From the NCBI GenBank assembly GCA_947493695.1, contig CANLSF010000003.1:558001-622000 (forward strand): a stretch of 64,000 nt of DNA, written 5' to 3'. This document shows, in pieces, positions 52,277-60,750 of the stretch. This stretch comes from an uncultured Kiloniellaceae bacterium. Lineage in GTDB: Bacteria; Pseudomonadota; Alphaproteobacteria; Kiloniellales; Kiloniellaceae. The notes beneath the pieces were generated by a model, which was not told the origin of the DNA, searched no databases, and saw nothing but the letters and a program-made list of their open reading frames with translations. Each line of letters opens with the position of its first letter. The first letter of the stretch is position 1. A program made the position numbers and the translations under genes.

Positions 52277-53131
52277 TTATGGTTTCGACACGCGCAGGAG
52301 TATTGCGCCGGCAATCGTCAGAAGCGTTGAAATGACTTTGACGAGGTCGAGCCGTTCTTTCAGAACGCCCACACCGATGAGCAGTGCGAACACGATGGAG
52401 GTTTCCCGCAGGGCAGTGACCAGTGCGATTGGCGCTTGTGTGAACGCCCAGATGACCAGCCCATAGGCAAGAAATGAAGCGGTGCCGCCAATCAGACCTG
52501 ACAATATCACGGAGCGTTCCGATCTAAGCACCGTGAGAGCGCGAGGCCGCACAAAGGCCGTCCAAACCGCGAGCGCGATGGCGTTGCCAATCGCCGCCCA
52601 ACCCCAAAACCCAAACGCACTCATTGCAACCCTCGCACCGATCCCGTCCACCAGAGAATAGGCGGCGATAAAGCCACCTGTGCAGAGAGCCATGACAACA
52701 GCGCGCGGATTTCGTGCCCCGTCTGCGCGCCTGACCAGTGCTAACGATACCAGGCCAAGTACTATGAAAAGCACAGCCACTAACTCCAGATGCGAAAACG
52801 AAATGCCCAAGACCGCAATAGAGACGGCGGTGACGAGCACAGGCGCGGAGCCGCGCGCAATGGGATAGACAAGGGTGAGATCGCCCGCGCGATACCCCGC
52901 TATCAGGAAGAGTTGATAGCCGAGGTGCAATGCGACGCCACCCATGATCCACGGTAGCGCAGCCTGATCAACGCTTGGTGCAAACGGCAGGGACAGAATT
53001 GCTATTGGAACATGGCCAAGCGCCACAGCGAGCATAGTTGCATGTTTATCCGCACTTCCTTTGACCAGCGAATTCCAGATCGCGTGCAACAAAGCAGCCA
53101 GCAACACAGCGAGAAAAACGGAGGTGCTCAT
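52277..53131 (-). CDS. EamA/DMT-family transporter
   Basis: A 284-residue membrane protein with two EamA repeats (LLAALLHAIWNSLVKGSADKHATM at the first helix, VYPIARGSAPVLVTA, and IALVTALRETSIVFALLIGV in the second half). The ATG 53131 overlaps the stop of a small upstream gene (ATGA), so the start is well supported. Probable exporter or importer of an unknown metabolite. Confidence 0.9.
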   Translation of the reverse strand: MSTSVFLAVLLAALLHAIWNSLVKGSADKHATMLAVALGHVPIAILSLPFAPSVDQAALPWIMGGVALHLGYQLFLIAGYRAGDLTLVYPIARGSAPVLVTAVSIAVLGISFSHLELVAVLFIVLGLVSLALVRRADGARNPRAVVMALCTGGFIAAYSLVDGIGARVAMSAFGFWGWAAIGNAIALAVWTAFVRPRALTVLRSERSVILSGLIGGTASFLAYGLVIWAFTQAPIALVTALRETSIVFALLIGVGVLKERLDLVKVISTLLTIAGAILLRVSKP

Positions 53132-53355
53132 TCGGAAGCCTTGGCAGCATAGGTGCGAAGTCGTTTTTCTGAAGAGCCGCCGTGGCATTCAAGCATCTGG
53201 TTGTGGGAGTTATAAAAATAGATCGAGTGTCCTTCTCCATCGCCACACGAACCGCCCGCTGTCATGGCAAGCCTATTGGGACCTGACGTCGTCCAGGCGA
53301 GTGCCAACTTCAGCGGCAGCGCAATCAGGGAGATAAGACTTTCTGGTTGGAGCAT
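53128..53355 (-). CDS. Small hypothetical protein coupled to the EamA gene
   Basis: A 75-residue protein with a hydrophobic N-terminus (LISLIALPLKLALAWTTSG), perhaps an uncleaved membrane anchor or a signal, and a polar tail with two cysteines. Its stop overlaps the EamA start by 4 bases, an arrangement typical of translational coupling, which is the main support for its being real. No family recognised. Confidence 0.55.
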   Translation of the reverse strand: MLQPESLISLIALPLKLALAWTTSGPNRLAMTAGGSCGDGEGHSIYFYNSHNQMLECHGGSSEKRLRTYAAKASE

Positions 53356-53447
53356 ATCGTTGTTTTTCTGCGTGCGTTATTTCCAAGCTTCCATTGCCAT
53401 CGCACGCGCCACACCGCGTTGACCAACCATGATTCCAAGCCTAAGGT

Positions 53448-53460
53448 TTAGAAAAACTAA
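53448..53460. promoter_or_regulatory. Possible LysR box
   Basis: TTAG-N5-CTAA forms a T-N11-A-shaped inverted repeat 16 bases upstream of the LysR start codon, in the 120-bp region divergent from the small gene/EamA/phosphodiesterase operon. Confidence 0.45.
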
Positions 53461-53475
53461 TACCACAGGCTTCCG

Positions 53476-54360
53476 TTGAAGAATCTAAACCTCAACTCCC
53501 TTCGGGTTTTCGTAGCCGCTGCGCGCCTTGGGAGCTTCCTCAAGGCAAGCGCAGAGCTTCATTTGTCTCAGGGCGCGGTATCGCAAAGAATCAAGCAGCT
53601 TGAGCTCGAACTTGGCGTTCGGTTGTTCGAGCGAGAAGCCCGTGGTGTTTCCCTGACCAAAGCCGGGAAGGAACTTGCCCAGACCGTTGAAACCTCACTT
53701 GGAATGATTGAGAAGACTGCGAGCAAGATCAGGCGCTATGAAAACGAAATCACCTTGCATGTTTCACCATCAATCGCACGAAAGTGGCTGACGCCCCGAC
53801 TACCTAAATTTTCCAAATTGAACCCGAACGTGCAGCTGTCTATCGAAGCGCGTGCTGAAGTGTTGGCGCGGCCGCTGCATCACAACGAACTTTCAATGCG
53901 CCATGGGACGAGCTTTCCTTCCGTGAAGGGTGAGCAGATGCGCCACCTTATCGAATTGGAACTCGTCGCAGTCTGCAGCCCTAACCTACCGTGCGTCGGC
54001 CCAAGGCCCAGTCTGAAGCAAATCCTGGCATTACCTCTCATCCAGGATACGCATCGCAGGTGGGACAAGCTGGTTGGGGGCACCTATTCGTCGGCGACTT
54101 CGGAGTCCCTGAACTTCAACTCGGCTTCCTTGGCGATTGATGCGGCCATAAACATGCAGGGCGTGGCAATCGTACCATCGCTATTTGTGCAGGATGACAT
54201 TGCCGCGGGCCGCCTCAGGAAAATCTGGAGGGATAAAGAGCCGTCAGGGGAATATCTATTTCTGATTTGGCCAAAACAACAGATCGCATTCGAACCGCTA
54301 AACGATGTGGTGCGCTGGATTCACGCAGAATTTGGCCATGATGTTGGCACCTTAATGTAA
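53476..54360 (+). CDS. LysR-family regulator (GcvA-like)
   Basis: A 294-residue LysR regulator of the GcvA branch: NLNSLRVFVAAARLGSFLKASAELHLSQGAVSQRIKQLELELGVRLFEREARGV is the DNA-binding part, and LHVSPSIARKWLTPRLPKF opens the effector domain. The start is a TTG at 53476. It is divergent from the small gene/EamA/phosphodiesterase operon and probably regulates it. Confidence 0.92.
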   Translation: MKNLNLNSLRVFVAAARLGSFLKASAELHLSQGAVSQRIKQLELELGVRLFEREARGVSLTKAGKELAQTVETSLGMIEKTASKIRRYENEITLHVSPSIARKWLTPRLPKFSKLNPNVQLSIEARAEVLARPLHHNELSMRHGTSFPSVKGEQMRHLIELELVAVCSPNLPCVGPRPSLKQILALPLIQDTHRRWDKLVGGTYSSATSESLNFNSASLAIDAAINMQGVAIVPSLFVQDDIAAGRLRKIWRDKEPSGEYLFLIWPKQQIAFEPLNDVVRWIHAEFGHDVGTLM

Positions 54361-54716
54361 TTGCTCAAGCTGACAATCCTTGCGTTCCGCGCCAACTCTC
54401 AGTGACCGCGACCCCACTGTTGCGCACGTCGCCCGCAACAGGCTTTCATGTAATATTTTTTGACGAACGGCGGGAAAATGGATGTAAGGGATTTAGTGTT
54501 ATACGCCGCTCTATTTGTACTTTTCGTCGTCATGGTTTTTGTACATGCGTAATGCCATTCACTCTCAAGACAATTGAGGCTCTGGGCTCCGCAGCTCGCC
54601 AGCCAGTACAGCGCGCTTCGACGATTTACCGGTCAGACGCTCGAAACGAAGCGCCGCCGTTGGCAAGACCGCCTGCAACGAACACGCAACCGGTCTCGCC
54701 AACGCTAGCGTCGCGA
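54361..54716. other. Intergenic region with one long hairpin
   Basis: No gene is supported in these 356 bases between the LysR gene and the convergent nitrile hydratase operon. GTTGGCAAGACC (54659-54670) and GGTCTCGCCAAC (54692-54703) pair over 12 positions with one G-U pair on the minus-strand transcript, 14 bases after the nitrile hydratase activator stop. There is no T run, so it may stabilise the 3' end of that transcript. Confidence 0.5.
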
Positions 54717-55130
54717 CTAAGCGGCCCCTCCGGCAGGATCATTTTCCAGTGTGATCGCTGTGCCGTGCGGTGTGGCGTGCGCTGCGCGCTTCCAGGATTC
54801 CGTCAGCGCGGCAACGCTCGGGACATCCACAAGGCCTTTTGAGGTCAGCAGCTTCTCCAGCGCCGTCAGCCAGTGACTGTAGTAGTCGGAGCCATCCTGC
54901 TTCGCCGAATCCTGATGCAGTTCCGCCGACAGGAACTCAGCCCACTCCGGCCAGTCGAACAGGCCGTTCTCGTGCAGCGTAACCGTCAAGGCGAAGGCCT
55001 GGGCCTGCCAGGGTTCATCAAACACCTTTGGATCAAGCTTCTTGGCCGAACCCGGTTGTGGAATTGCGTTGGCCAGAGGGGTCGGATCCTTGGCGGTTTC
55101 AGGCAAGGTCAAGGTAGCTTTCCCATGCAT
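54717..55130 (-). CDS. Nitrile hydratase activator/accessory protein
   Basis: A 137-residue protein related to the N-terminal part of nitrile hydratase beta subunits: FDEPWQAQAFALTVTLHENGLFDWPEWAEFLSAEL and DGSDYYSHWLTALEKLL are the family signatures. These small proteins help load cobalt and oxidise cysteines in the alpha subunit. The gene overlaps the beta-subunit gene by 32 bases and is last in the alpha-beta-activator operon. Confidence 0.9.
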   Translation of the reverse strand: MHGKATLTLPETAKDPTPLANAIPQPGSAKKLDPKVFDEPWQAQAFALTVTLHENGLFDWPEWAEFLSAELHQDSAKQDGSDYYSHWLTALEKLLTSKGLVDVPSVAALTESWKRAAHATPHGTAITLENDPAGGAA

Positions 55131-55758
55131 CGATTGTGTTGCTCAGGCCCGGCTCTGCGTCCGGCCCCCAGAGGGCAGCACCGTCGAATTCAACGGTGTA
55201 AAGCCATTGCGGCTGCTCCCCCTGCCCGTGGGCGCTGCTGTCGGGAAAGACGTGCATGCCGCGGACCGACTGTATGCTGCCGATCTTGTCGCGCGCATAG
55301 TTGGGCAGCCGGGTGTGTCCGGCCGGATGGGCGAGCTTCGTGCGGACGCGCTGCCCCACGGAAAAAAGCGGTTCGCTGGACTGCGGGCGTTCGGACGGCC
55401 CGCCTGAGGCCAGGACTCCCGACATGGCCTCTCCGGAGACCCGGCGTTCCGTGCGCAGTCCCGGCTGCAGGGCCTTGCCCGCCGCCAGCTCCGCATCGCT
55501 CAATTCGCCGTGGCGTTTCAGCAGCGCCGTGACCCCCTCATACCAGATCTCGTAGTAAGACAAGCCGTAGTACTGTTGCGGCGAGAGGCTTTCGCGCGCC
55601 AAACGGCCTTCATCGATGCTCCAGTGACCCAGGCCGTTCGATGCGATCGTCAGGCCCAGTACCTTCTTTTCCCACTCCGCGTGGAAAATCGGCTCATCCT
55701 GTTCCGGGTTGATGGGGCCGAAGTTTCGCTTGCCGCCTAAATCCTGAGGACCATCCAT
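55099..55758 (-). CDS. nthB: Nitrile hydratase beta subunit
   Basis: A 219-residue beta subunit: MDGPQDLGGKRNFGPI opening, then FHAEWEKKVLGLT, YYGLSYYEIWYEG and the C-terminal SH3-like barrel beginning FSVGQRVRTKLAHPAGHTRLPNYARDKIG and ending in WGPDAEP. With the alpha subunit it hydrates nitriles to amides in the cytoplasm. It starts 5 bases after the alpha-subunit stop. Confidence 0.95.
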   Translation of the reverse strand: MDGPQDLGGKRNFGPINPEQDEPIFHAEWEKKVLGLTIASNGLGHWSIDEGRLARESLSPQQYYGLSYYEIWYEGVTALLKRHGELSDAELAAGKALQPGLRTERRVSGEAMSGVLASGGPSERPQSSEPLFSVGQRVRTKLAHPAGHTRLPNYARDKIGSIQSVRGMHVFPDSSAHGQGEQPQWLYTVEFDGAALWGPDAEPGLSNTIDAWESYLDLA

Positions 55759-55763
55759 CGCCG

Positions 55764-56405
55764 TTACTCCTGTCCCGGCGCATGCGCCAGGCCGGTCCCG
55801 ATCATGCTGTCGCGGGAGACCAGCTCGACCAATTCGTCTTCACTCAACCCGTCGCTGCCCGCCGGGCGCATGGGGATCACCAGATAGCGCAGTTCCGCCG
55901 TTGAATCCCAGACCTTGATCTTTGTGCTATCGGGCAACTCCACGCCGAATTCGCCCAGGACTTTGCGCGGCTCATAGACGACGCGGGATCTGTAAGGGGG
56001 GGATTTGTACCAGACCGGGGGCAACCCAAGCACCGGCCAGGGATAGCAGGAACAGAGTGTGCAGACGACCATGTTGTGCTGCTCGGGCGTGTTGAAGACG
56101 GCGTGCATATGCTCACCCTGCCGGCCAACATAGCCCAGCGAGTTGATCGCGGCGCTCGCATCCTTCTCCAGCCAGGCCCGGAACTCCGGGTCCACCCAGG
56201 CTTTGGCCACGACCTTTGCGCCGTTCTTGGGCCCCACCTTGTGTTCATAAGTCTCGACCACAACATCGACAGCCGCGGGATCCACGAGCCCCTTTTCCAC
56301 CAGAATGGTCTGCAAAGCCCGGACTTTCGCGTCCATATCGCTGAGATGGTTGTCGTGATCGTGATGATGATCGTCAGAAATTTTCGCATCCTCCCGAAAA
56401 TGCAT
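55764..56405 (-). CDS. nthA: Nitrile hydratase alpha subunit, cobalt type
   Basis: A catalytic alpha subunit of about 205-213 residues. The metal-binding motif is [15 protein letters not shown]; the threonine in CTLCSC marks the cobalt rather than the iron type. [20 protein letters not shown] and the C-terminal [16 protein letters not shown] are also typical. A His/Asp-rich tract ([10 protein letters not shown]) near the N-terminus may bind metal. The start is unclear: ATG 56405 has no ribosome-binding site, whereas GGGAGG (56395-56390) sits 8 bases before an ATT codon at 56381 that would give the common family start just before the His tract. Confidence 0.94.
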   Translation of the reverse strand: MHFREDAKISDDHHHDHDNHLSDMDAKVRALQTILVEKGLVDPAAVDVVVETYEHKVGPKNGAKVVAKAWVDPEFRAWLEKDASAAINSLGYVGRQGEHMHAVFNTPEQHNMVVCTLCSCYPWPVLGLPPVWYKSPPYRSRVVYEPRKVLGEFGVELPDSTKIKVWDSTAELRYLVIPMRPAGSDGLSEDELVELVSRDSMIGTGLAHAPGQE

Positions 56406-56588
56406 ACGCGCAGAATTTCGCGAACGCAGTTTGAAGGCTGCCCCCCCAAGGTTCAACGGAAAAGCCAACCGCTCGCGAAAAGGTCAACGTGCAGCGGGAT
56501 GCGCAACTGTTCTGGGGTGGGGGATCGGTCAGACATTGGCGTAAAACACTTACCGGGTTTGAGCCAGTCCTTGCGCCTAGCGGGAACA

Positions 56589-57557
56589 CTACGAAACTTT
56601 GTGAAGATCCAGCGGCAGCCCCTCGCTAGCGATCGAAATGCGATTTCTGCCGTTACGTTTGGCGTTGTAGAGCGCGTCGTCAGCAGCAACCAGGAGATCA
56701 CATTGGCCGGTACCGCGCCGCGGCAGCATGCTTGCGATACCGATACTGAGAGTTACAGGCGCACTGGAGTTGCCAAGCGGCAGAACCATGTCAAGCTCGG
56801 CGACTTCAGACTGAATACGCTGCGCAATCGTTTCCGCGGAATAACGCGAAGTATTGGGGAGCAGCAAGGCAAGCTCATCACCCCCTATTCGCGCCGCCAC
56901 ATCACCGGGACGGCGAGCGTAGTGCTTCAAGGTCGCACTGACGGCCGTCAGGCACTGATCCCCGGCAACATGTCCGAAGGTATCGTTTATCTGTTTGAAA
57001 AAATCGATATCGAAGTAGATCAAAGACAGCTCGTGTCGATTGCGTTCCCCGCGGCGCCATTCCAAATCAAGCTGCTCATTGAAATACCGCCGATTATGGA
57101 TACCCGTCAGAGCGTCGGTGACGGCCAGCTCCTTCAATTGTTCCTGCGCCAGTTTTTCTTGCGTGATGTTCCGGTGCGTGACGACAAAGCGCGGCGAACC
57201 TTCCAGCGCCATGGGAACAACGCTCATCATAAACCAGCGTCGTTCCGTGGGACTGTCGCAAGGGTAAGCGAAGTCGAAGCGATTGGAAGATTGGGTGAGG
57301 ACACTTCGCACGCCATGGATCAGCGTCGAGATTTCAGACTCCTCCGAAAGGGAGTCATGCTGGCAGCAGGCCAGATAACTGATACCGGACCATGTCGTGT
57401 CGGGCGACCCGCCGTTCTCCAGATAAAACCGGTCCCAGGCGCCATTCACCCATTCGATGATGGAAGAGTCATTGATAACGGCAATCTGATCCGGCAAGGC
57501 ATCGAGGACGCTTTTCAGATAACCGCTGTCAGAGTCATTCCCAAACTCCGAGCCCAT
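56589..57557 (-). CDS. PAS-GGDEF protein, probable diguanylate cyclase
   Basis: About 322 residues: an N-terminal PAS domain (about 10-130; LKSVLDALPDQIAVINDSSIIEWVNGAWDRFY and FVVTHRNITQEKLA) and a C-terminal GGDEF domain. The active-site motif is GGDEL, with leucine instead of phenylalanine in the last position, and an RPGD inhibitory-site motif five residues before it. VTDALTGIHNRRYFNEQL marks the domain start. It probably makes cyclic-di-GMP in response to a PAS-sensed signal. ATG 57557 has AGGAGCAGGGG upstream; an ATG at 57581 lacks a ribosome-binding site. Confidence 0.9.
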   Translation of the reverse strand: MGSEFGNDSDSGYLKSVLDALPDQIAVINDSSIIEWVNGAWDRFYLENGGSPDTTWSGISYLACCQHDSLSEESEISTLIHGVRSVLTQSSNRFDFAYPCDSPTERRWFMMSVVPMALEGSPRFVVTHRNITQEKLAQEQLKELAVTDALTGIHNRRYFNEQLDLEWRRGERNRHELSLIYFDIDFFKQINDTFGHVAGDQCLTAVSATLKHYARRPGDVAARIGGDELALLLPNTSRYSAETIAQRIQSEVAELDMVLPLGNSSAPVTLSIGIASMLPRRGTGQCDLLVAADDALYNAKRNGRNRISIASEGLPLDLHKVS

Positions 57558-57581
57558 ACCCCTGCTCCTCTTTTCCTTCAT

Positions 57582-58264
57582 TCAAATTTTGACGGCCCGA
57601 ACGCCGCTCGGACGCCGTCTCTGATGCAGTTCAGGCACTCGTCCATCGTGAGGACCGACACTTCGGCGTGACTTGGACGTCAGCCTCTATTCTCCCTAAA
57701 CCTTTTTCGGCCCGTGTGCTGCAGCATGCATTCACCGCCATAATCCGGGCCCTTGCTCGTAGACCGCCGAAGTCCGGACATTGGCGGAATTACCGCGCCG
57801 GGTTCACGGTTGTCTTGCGCAAAAGTAGCGACGGCATCAGGCATTTCGCGTACTGAACAACATTTACTCGCGCCCTGGTTGCTGCCTCACCTTATTTGCC
57901 AAGCATTTAAATTGATTTAATTTCTTCTCTCGATTTATTGTAAAAAAGCAATCATTTCAAATATCTGTTTTGTTTTCATGATTTTCTATTGGAAATAATT
58001 CAAATTGAAGCACCAATATAAAACAAAAGGATCACCCCGTCCTCAAAAATCACTGATATTCTCCTAAAAAACATAGACTTAGACATTAACTTCACAGAAT
58101 AATACTATTGTATTCCAAGTTTCTTTTATCTGTTAAGGCATGTATTCCCCGCACCAAAAATCCAGGACGCGACGCAGATCTCAAACCCCTGAACGGCTCA
58201 ATTCGCACAGCCTTGAAGCAGGTCCCATGCCCGACTTAGCCCTGAGAGTCCGTGAGGTGTCGTC
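57582..58264. other. Intergenic region with AT-rich block
   Basis: No convincing gene is seen. Bases about 57880-58140 are strongly AT-rich (long runs of A and T, such as around 57905-58010), unlike the GC-rich surroundings. This block precedes the REP-like element and separates the divergent GGDEF and DUF2306 genes. It may hold promoters, a foreign remnant or a nucleoid-protein binding zone. Confidence 0.5.
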
Positions 58265-58328
58265 GGGGGTCAGGTGTGGTTTTGTGCGTGTTACTAAATC
58301 ATCGTGCGCATAAACAAGACCTGCCCCC
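58265..58328. repeat. REP-like 64-bp palindromic element, copy 1
   Basis: The element begins GGGGGTCAGGT and ends ACCTGCCCCC in inverted orientation. Its interior (AAATCATCGTGCGCATAAAC at the core) matches the copy at 61484-61547 at most positions. Size, inverted ends and dispersed copies fit REP or MITE-like elements mobilised by a transposase elsewhere; no transposase is present in this window. Confidence 0.7.
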
Positions 58329-58495
58329 GCGCACTTACATAAATACCGCCCTGGCTCCTGGTGATCAGGGAGATTTCGACGGCAAAAGGCTATCGCCTGC
58401 CGATCCATGCACGAACGTATAGCAGATAGACGAATTTCAGTAATTGCCCCCTACACCAGCCCATCGCTATACCCCCCCTGACCTGGAGAGACGCG

Positions 58496-59167
58496 ATGCA
58501 AATGAAAAGGCACCCTATTAAGTTTGTGAGCAGGCGGGAATGGATACTGCTCGCGATCATCCTCATCTACTGCTTTGTTCCGACCTTTGGCGGTTTGTTT
58601 CGAGTCATCGAACTTGGGGGTGGCCCGGTGATTGTACCTGAAAACCCGCGCGCCTTGGCAGCCCCCCTGCCTGTCGTGTTGCATATTCTGAGCAGTTTCC
58701 TCTTCTGCATCGTCGGTGCACTGCAATTCCTACCCAGCATAAGGCGCCATTTCCCGGCCCTACATCGCGCGCTCGGCCGCACGGTCGCGGTCGCGGGCTG
58801 CGTAAGCGCTGGGACAGGGCTTTGGATGACCCATTTCTATAGCTTTCCGGATGAACTTCAGGGTCCCCTGCTTTATTGGGTGCGGATTGTCCTGAGCCTA
58901 TCGATGCTTGGCCTGATTACCTGGGCCGTCATCGCGATCCGATCGCAAAATATCTCGAGGCACAGCGCCGCAATGCTGCGCGCCTACGCAATCGGCCAGG
59001 GCGCATCCACGCAGACCTTCCTTGGCGTCGGCTGGATGGTCGTTTTGGGATCAGAACCACTAGGTCCCCTCCGAGACGCCATGATGGTTTTCGCCTGGGG
59101 GCTCAACCTGGTGATCGCAGAGCTCTTGATCAGCAAGATGTTCGCCCCCCGCCCTTTGCCGGCGTGA
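58496..59167 (+). CDS. DUF2306-type membrane protein
   Basis: A 223-residue protein with about six hydrophobic segments (WILLAIILIYCFVPTFGGLF, VVLHILSSFLFCIVGALQFL, LYWVRIVLSLSMLGLITWAVIAIRS). The HRALGRTVAVAGCVSAGTGLWM segment and overall layout match DUF2306 membrane proteins of unknown function; some carry conserved histidines that may bind haem. GGAGAG lies 7 bases upstream of ATG 58496. Confidence 0.85.
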   Translation: MQMKRHPIKFVSRREWILLAIILIYCFVPTFGGLFRVIELGGGPVIVPENPRALAAPLPVVLHILSSFLFCIVGALQFLPSIRRHFPALHRALGRTVAVAGCVSAGTGLWMTHFYSFPDELQGPLLYWVRIVLSLSMLGLITWAVIAIRSQNISRHSAAMLRAYAIGQGASTQTFLGVGWMVVLGSEPLGPLRDAMMVFAWGLNLVIAELLISKMFAPRPLPA

Positions 59168-59554
59168 GGAACGCACTACAGGTACACGGCGTCGCCTGAG
59201 CTGTTCCCGCAAGGAATAAAGGGGCGCACCACTCCCACAGTACATCCGGGGGCAGCTTGAGGTAGTCCGTAGCCAGACTTCAAAACCAAGTCCGAAGCTG
59301 TGCGCCGGACCAGGTCATGTTGCGCAGAAATTCGCAGGCGACCCCTGGCACCACATACCTCTGCCCCTTGATGGCGTCCTTCTCCCCGGCCCCTTCTCGC
59401 CGGGTTGCGCACGCCGGTGCGGGACGGCCCGATAGCCGCCCCGCTCTCCACTGTCAGGCTGGTGTATGATGGCTACCTGCCCGAGGCCTGAGGCCTGAGG
59501 CCCGAGACCTGAGGCCCGAAACCAGACCCGCAAACGTCGGGCAAGAAGCCGACG
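59168..59554. other. Intergenic region with 7-bp tandem repeat
   Basis: No gene is supported in these 387 bases. At the far end, six consecutive 7-bp units run from 59482 to 59523 (CGAGGCC, TGAGGCC, TGAGGCC, CGAGACC, TGAGGCC, CGAAACC). Confidence 0.6.
59482..59523. repeat. Six 7-bp tandem units (TGAGGCC-like)
   Basis: The units are CGAGGCC, TGAGGCC, TGAGGCC, CGAGACC, TGAGGCC and CGAAACC. They lie 32 bases beyond the stop of the minus-strand small gene at 59555. Such GC-rich short tandem repeats can vary in copy number. Confidence 0.75.
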
Positions 59555-59890
59555 TTACCGACGCTCCGCCGGCTCGATGATGCGCCGAGGACGGGGGTCG
59601 ATTTCTTCGACTACACGTTCTGCCCTGACGTCCACCCGCTGGCGCATGCCGGGTTTCGGTTTTGCATCCGGCCCGGCGGTCAGGACCTTGACGGTGCGAC
59701 CTGGGAATTGCTTTCGTGCAAGCTCCGCTACCAGGTTACGCTCAACTTCCAACGAGCCGCGGTCATTGCTGTGGCGCTTTCCGTCCACCACCTCTTCTGA
59801 AACCTGGTGAACGTGAAGGACGTCGCCGGTTTCGCTGTCGTAGGCCACAACCACGTCAGTCGTTTGAAACTCGATGCTCTTAATATCCAT
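59555..59890 (-). CDS. Small hypothetical protein
   Basis: An 111-residue protein, beta-rich at the N-terminus (MDIKSIEFQTTDVVVAYDSETGDVLHVHQ) and ending in a basic, proline-containing tail (RVVEEIDPRPRRIIEPAERR). GAGGATAG lies 8 bases before ATG 59890, and the gene starts 10 bases after the stop of the next small gene upstream, so the two form an operon. No family recognised; an earlier in-frame ATG at 59923 is less likely. Confidence 0.7.
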   Translation of the reverse strand: MDIKSIEFQTTDVVVAYDSETGDVLHVHQVSEEVVDGKRHSNDRGSLEVERNLVAELARKQFPGRTVKVLTAGPDAKPKPGMRQRVDVRAERVVEEIDPRPRRIIEPAERR

Positions 59891-59900
59891 AACGCTATCC

Positions 59901-60209
59901 TCAATTCCAATAAGTGATTTCATGACTTGCACGGACCCAACAGCCACTGGCGCGCGTCATAAAGACGATCTGGGTCACGTTGTCGCGTGAAATGTTCGGA
60001 ACAGGCGGATCGAACTCCTCGAATTGACCATCGGAGACAATCTGAAAAACCCCGGCTTCTACCCAACCGTTGCCTGCGCTGCGCAGGGTGATGCCGGACG
60101 TGATCGTCACAGACCTGTTGCTCGGATTTATCTGAGATGTGTGCGTAGCATTCTCCGCACCAAGCCAGCCGATCCACTGCGCCCAAACCGATCCAAACTT
60201 TGTCGCCAT
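59901..60209 (-). CDS. Small hypothetical protein
   Basis: A 102-residue protein, rich in beta-strand-forming and aromatic residues (VWAQWIGWLGAENATHTSQI, SVTITSGITLRSAGNGWVEAG, GCWVRASHEITYWN). AAGGA lies 8 bases before ATG 60209. The open frame extends far upstream but without a family match, and the ribosome-binding site supports the short form. It is cotranscribed with the small gene downstream. No function can be assigned. Confidence 0.7.
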   Translation of the reverse strand: MATKFGSVWAQWIGWLGAENATHTSQINPSNRSVTITSGITLRSAGNGWVEAGVFQIVSDGQFEEFDPPVPNISRDNVTQIVFMTRASGCWVRASHEITYWN

Positions 60210-60750
60210 TCCAAATATCCTTCCGTTCAAAATATTTAAGTACAGTATTTCACTTAGTCGTCGGCGGGCCCCGAAGGGTTCAAAGGAAATGGACAAATTG
60301 AGTCTTGGCGGCAGAAGGCTTTGCTCAAGCTTGCAAACCTCGGCGGGAGATGGCTGCGATAAAATCGTGGGAGGGGGCATGTGTGGACGTCTCGGCGCAA
60401 AGAGCGACAAAGAGATAAAACACCTCCGCAAGCAAAGCGGGGACTCCCCTGCTTAAGGTGTGATCCATGATTGACTTCACATGCCAGGGGAAGAGCCGAA
60501 CGGCATTTTGACCAAACCCTGGGCAATTTTCTCCGTTTTAGAAGGCTGCGGAGGTCCGGTGTAACCAATGCAGCCACTTCGCATCTAACTAACGTAACCA
60601 GATGGGCCACAGGCTCGGCAGTCCGGAAATCAGAGATGGATTTCGGAGCCGAATTGCGGCGCGTGCCGCCGAGAATCGTAACCTTCCGAGCAGGGGAATC
60701 AATCTGGAGGAACCGGTTTGTAATGTCTTTGATGCCGAGGAATAGCAATA
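60210..60750. other. Intergenic region with a nested hairpin
   Basis: About 540 bases without a convincing gene between the small-gene operon and the response regulator. A nested hairpin is visible at 60420-60461: CACCT (60421-60425) with AGGTG (60456-60460), AAGC with GCTT, and GGGG (60439-60442) with CCCC (60446-60449) around an ACT loop. A long minus-strand open frame through this region (to 60907) overlaps the regulator gene and has no family character. Confidence 0.5.

Noticed and set aside
56076-57671. A 531-codon plus-strand frame opposite nitrile hydratase alpha and GGDEF genes
   Set aside because: It runs antisense through two recognisable genes and has no motif of its own.
57668-57856. 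A 62-codon plus-strand frame after the GGDEF gene
   Set aside because: No ribosome-binding site, no family resemblance, and composition typical of chance frames.
58181-58408. Similar short minus-strand peptides (VYAHDDL) encoded at 58181-58408 and 61471-61713, which look like a small protein family
   Set aside because: The similarity comes entirely from the shared 64-bp REP-like DNA element; the flanking parts of the two frames are unrelated.
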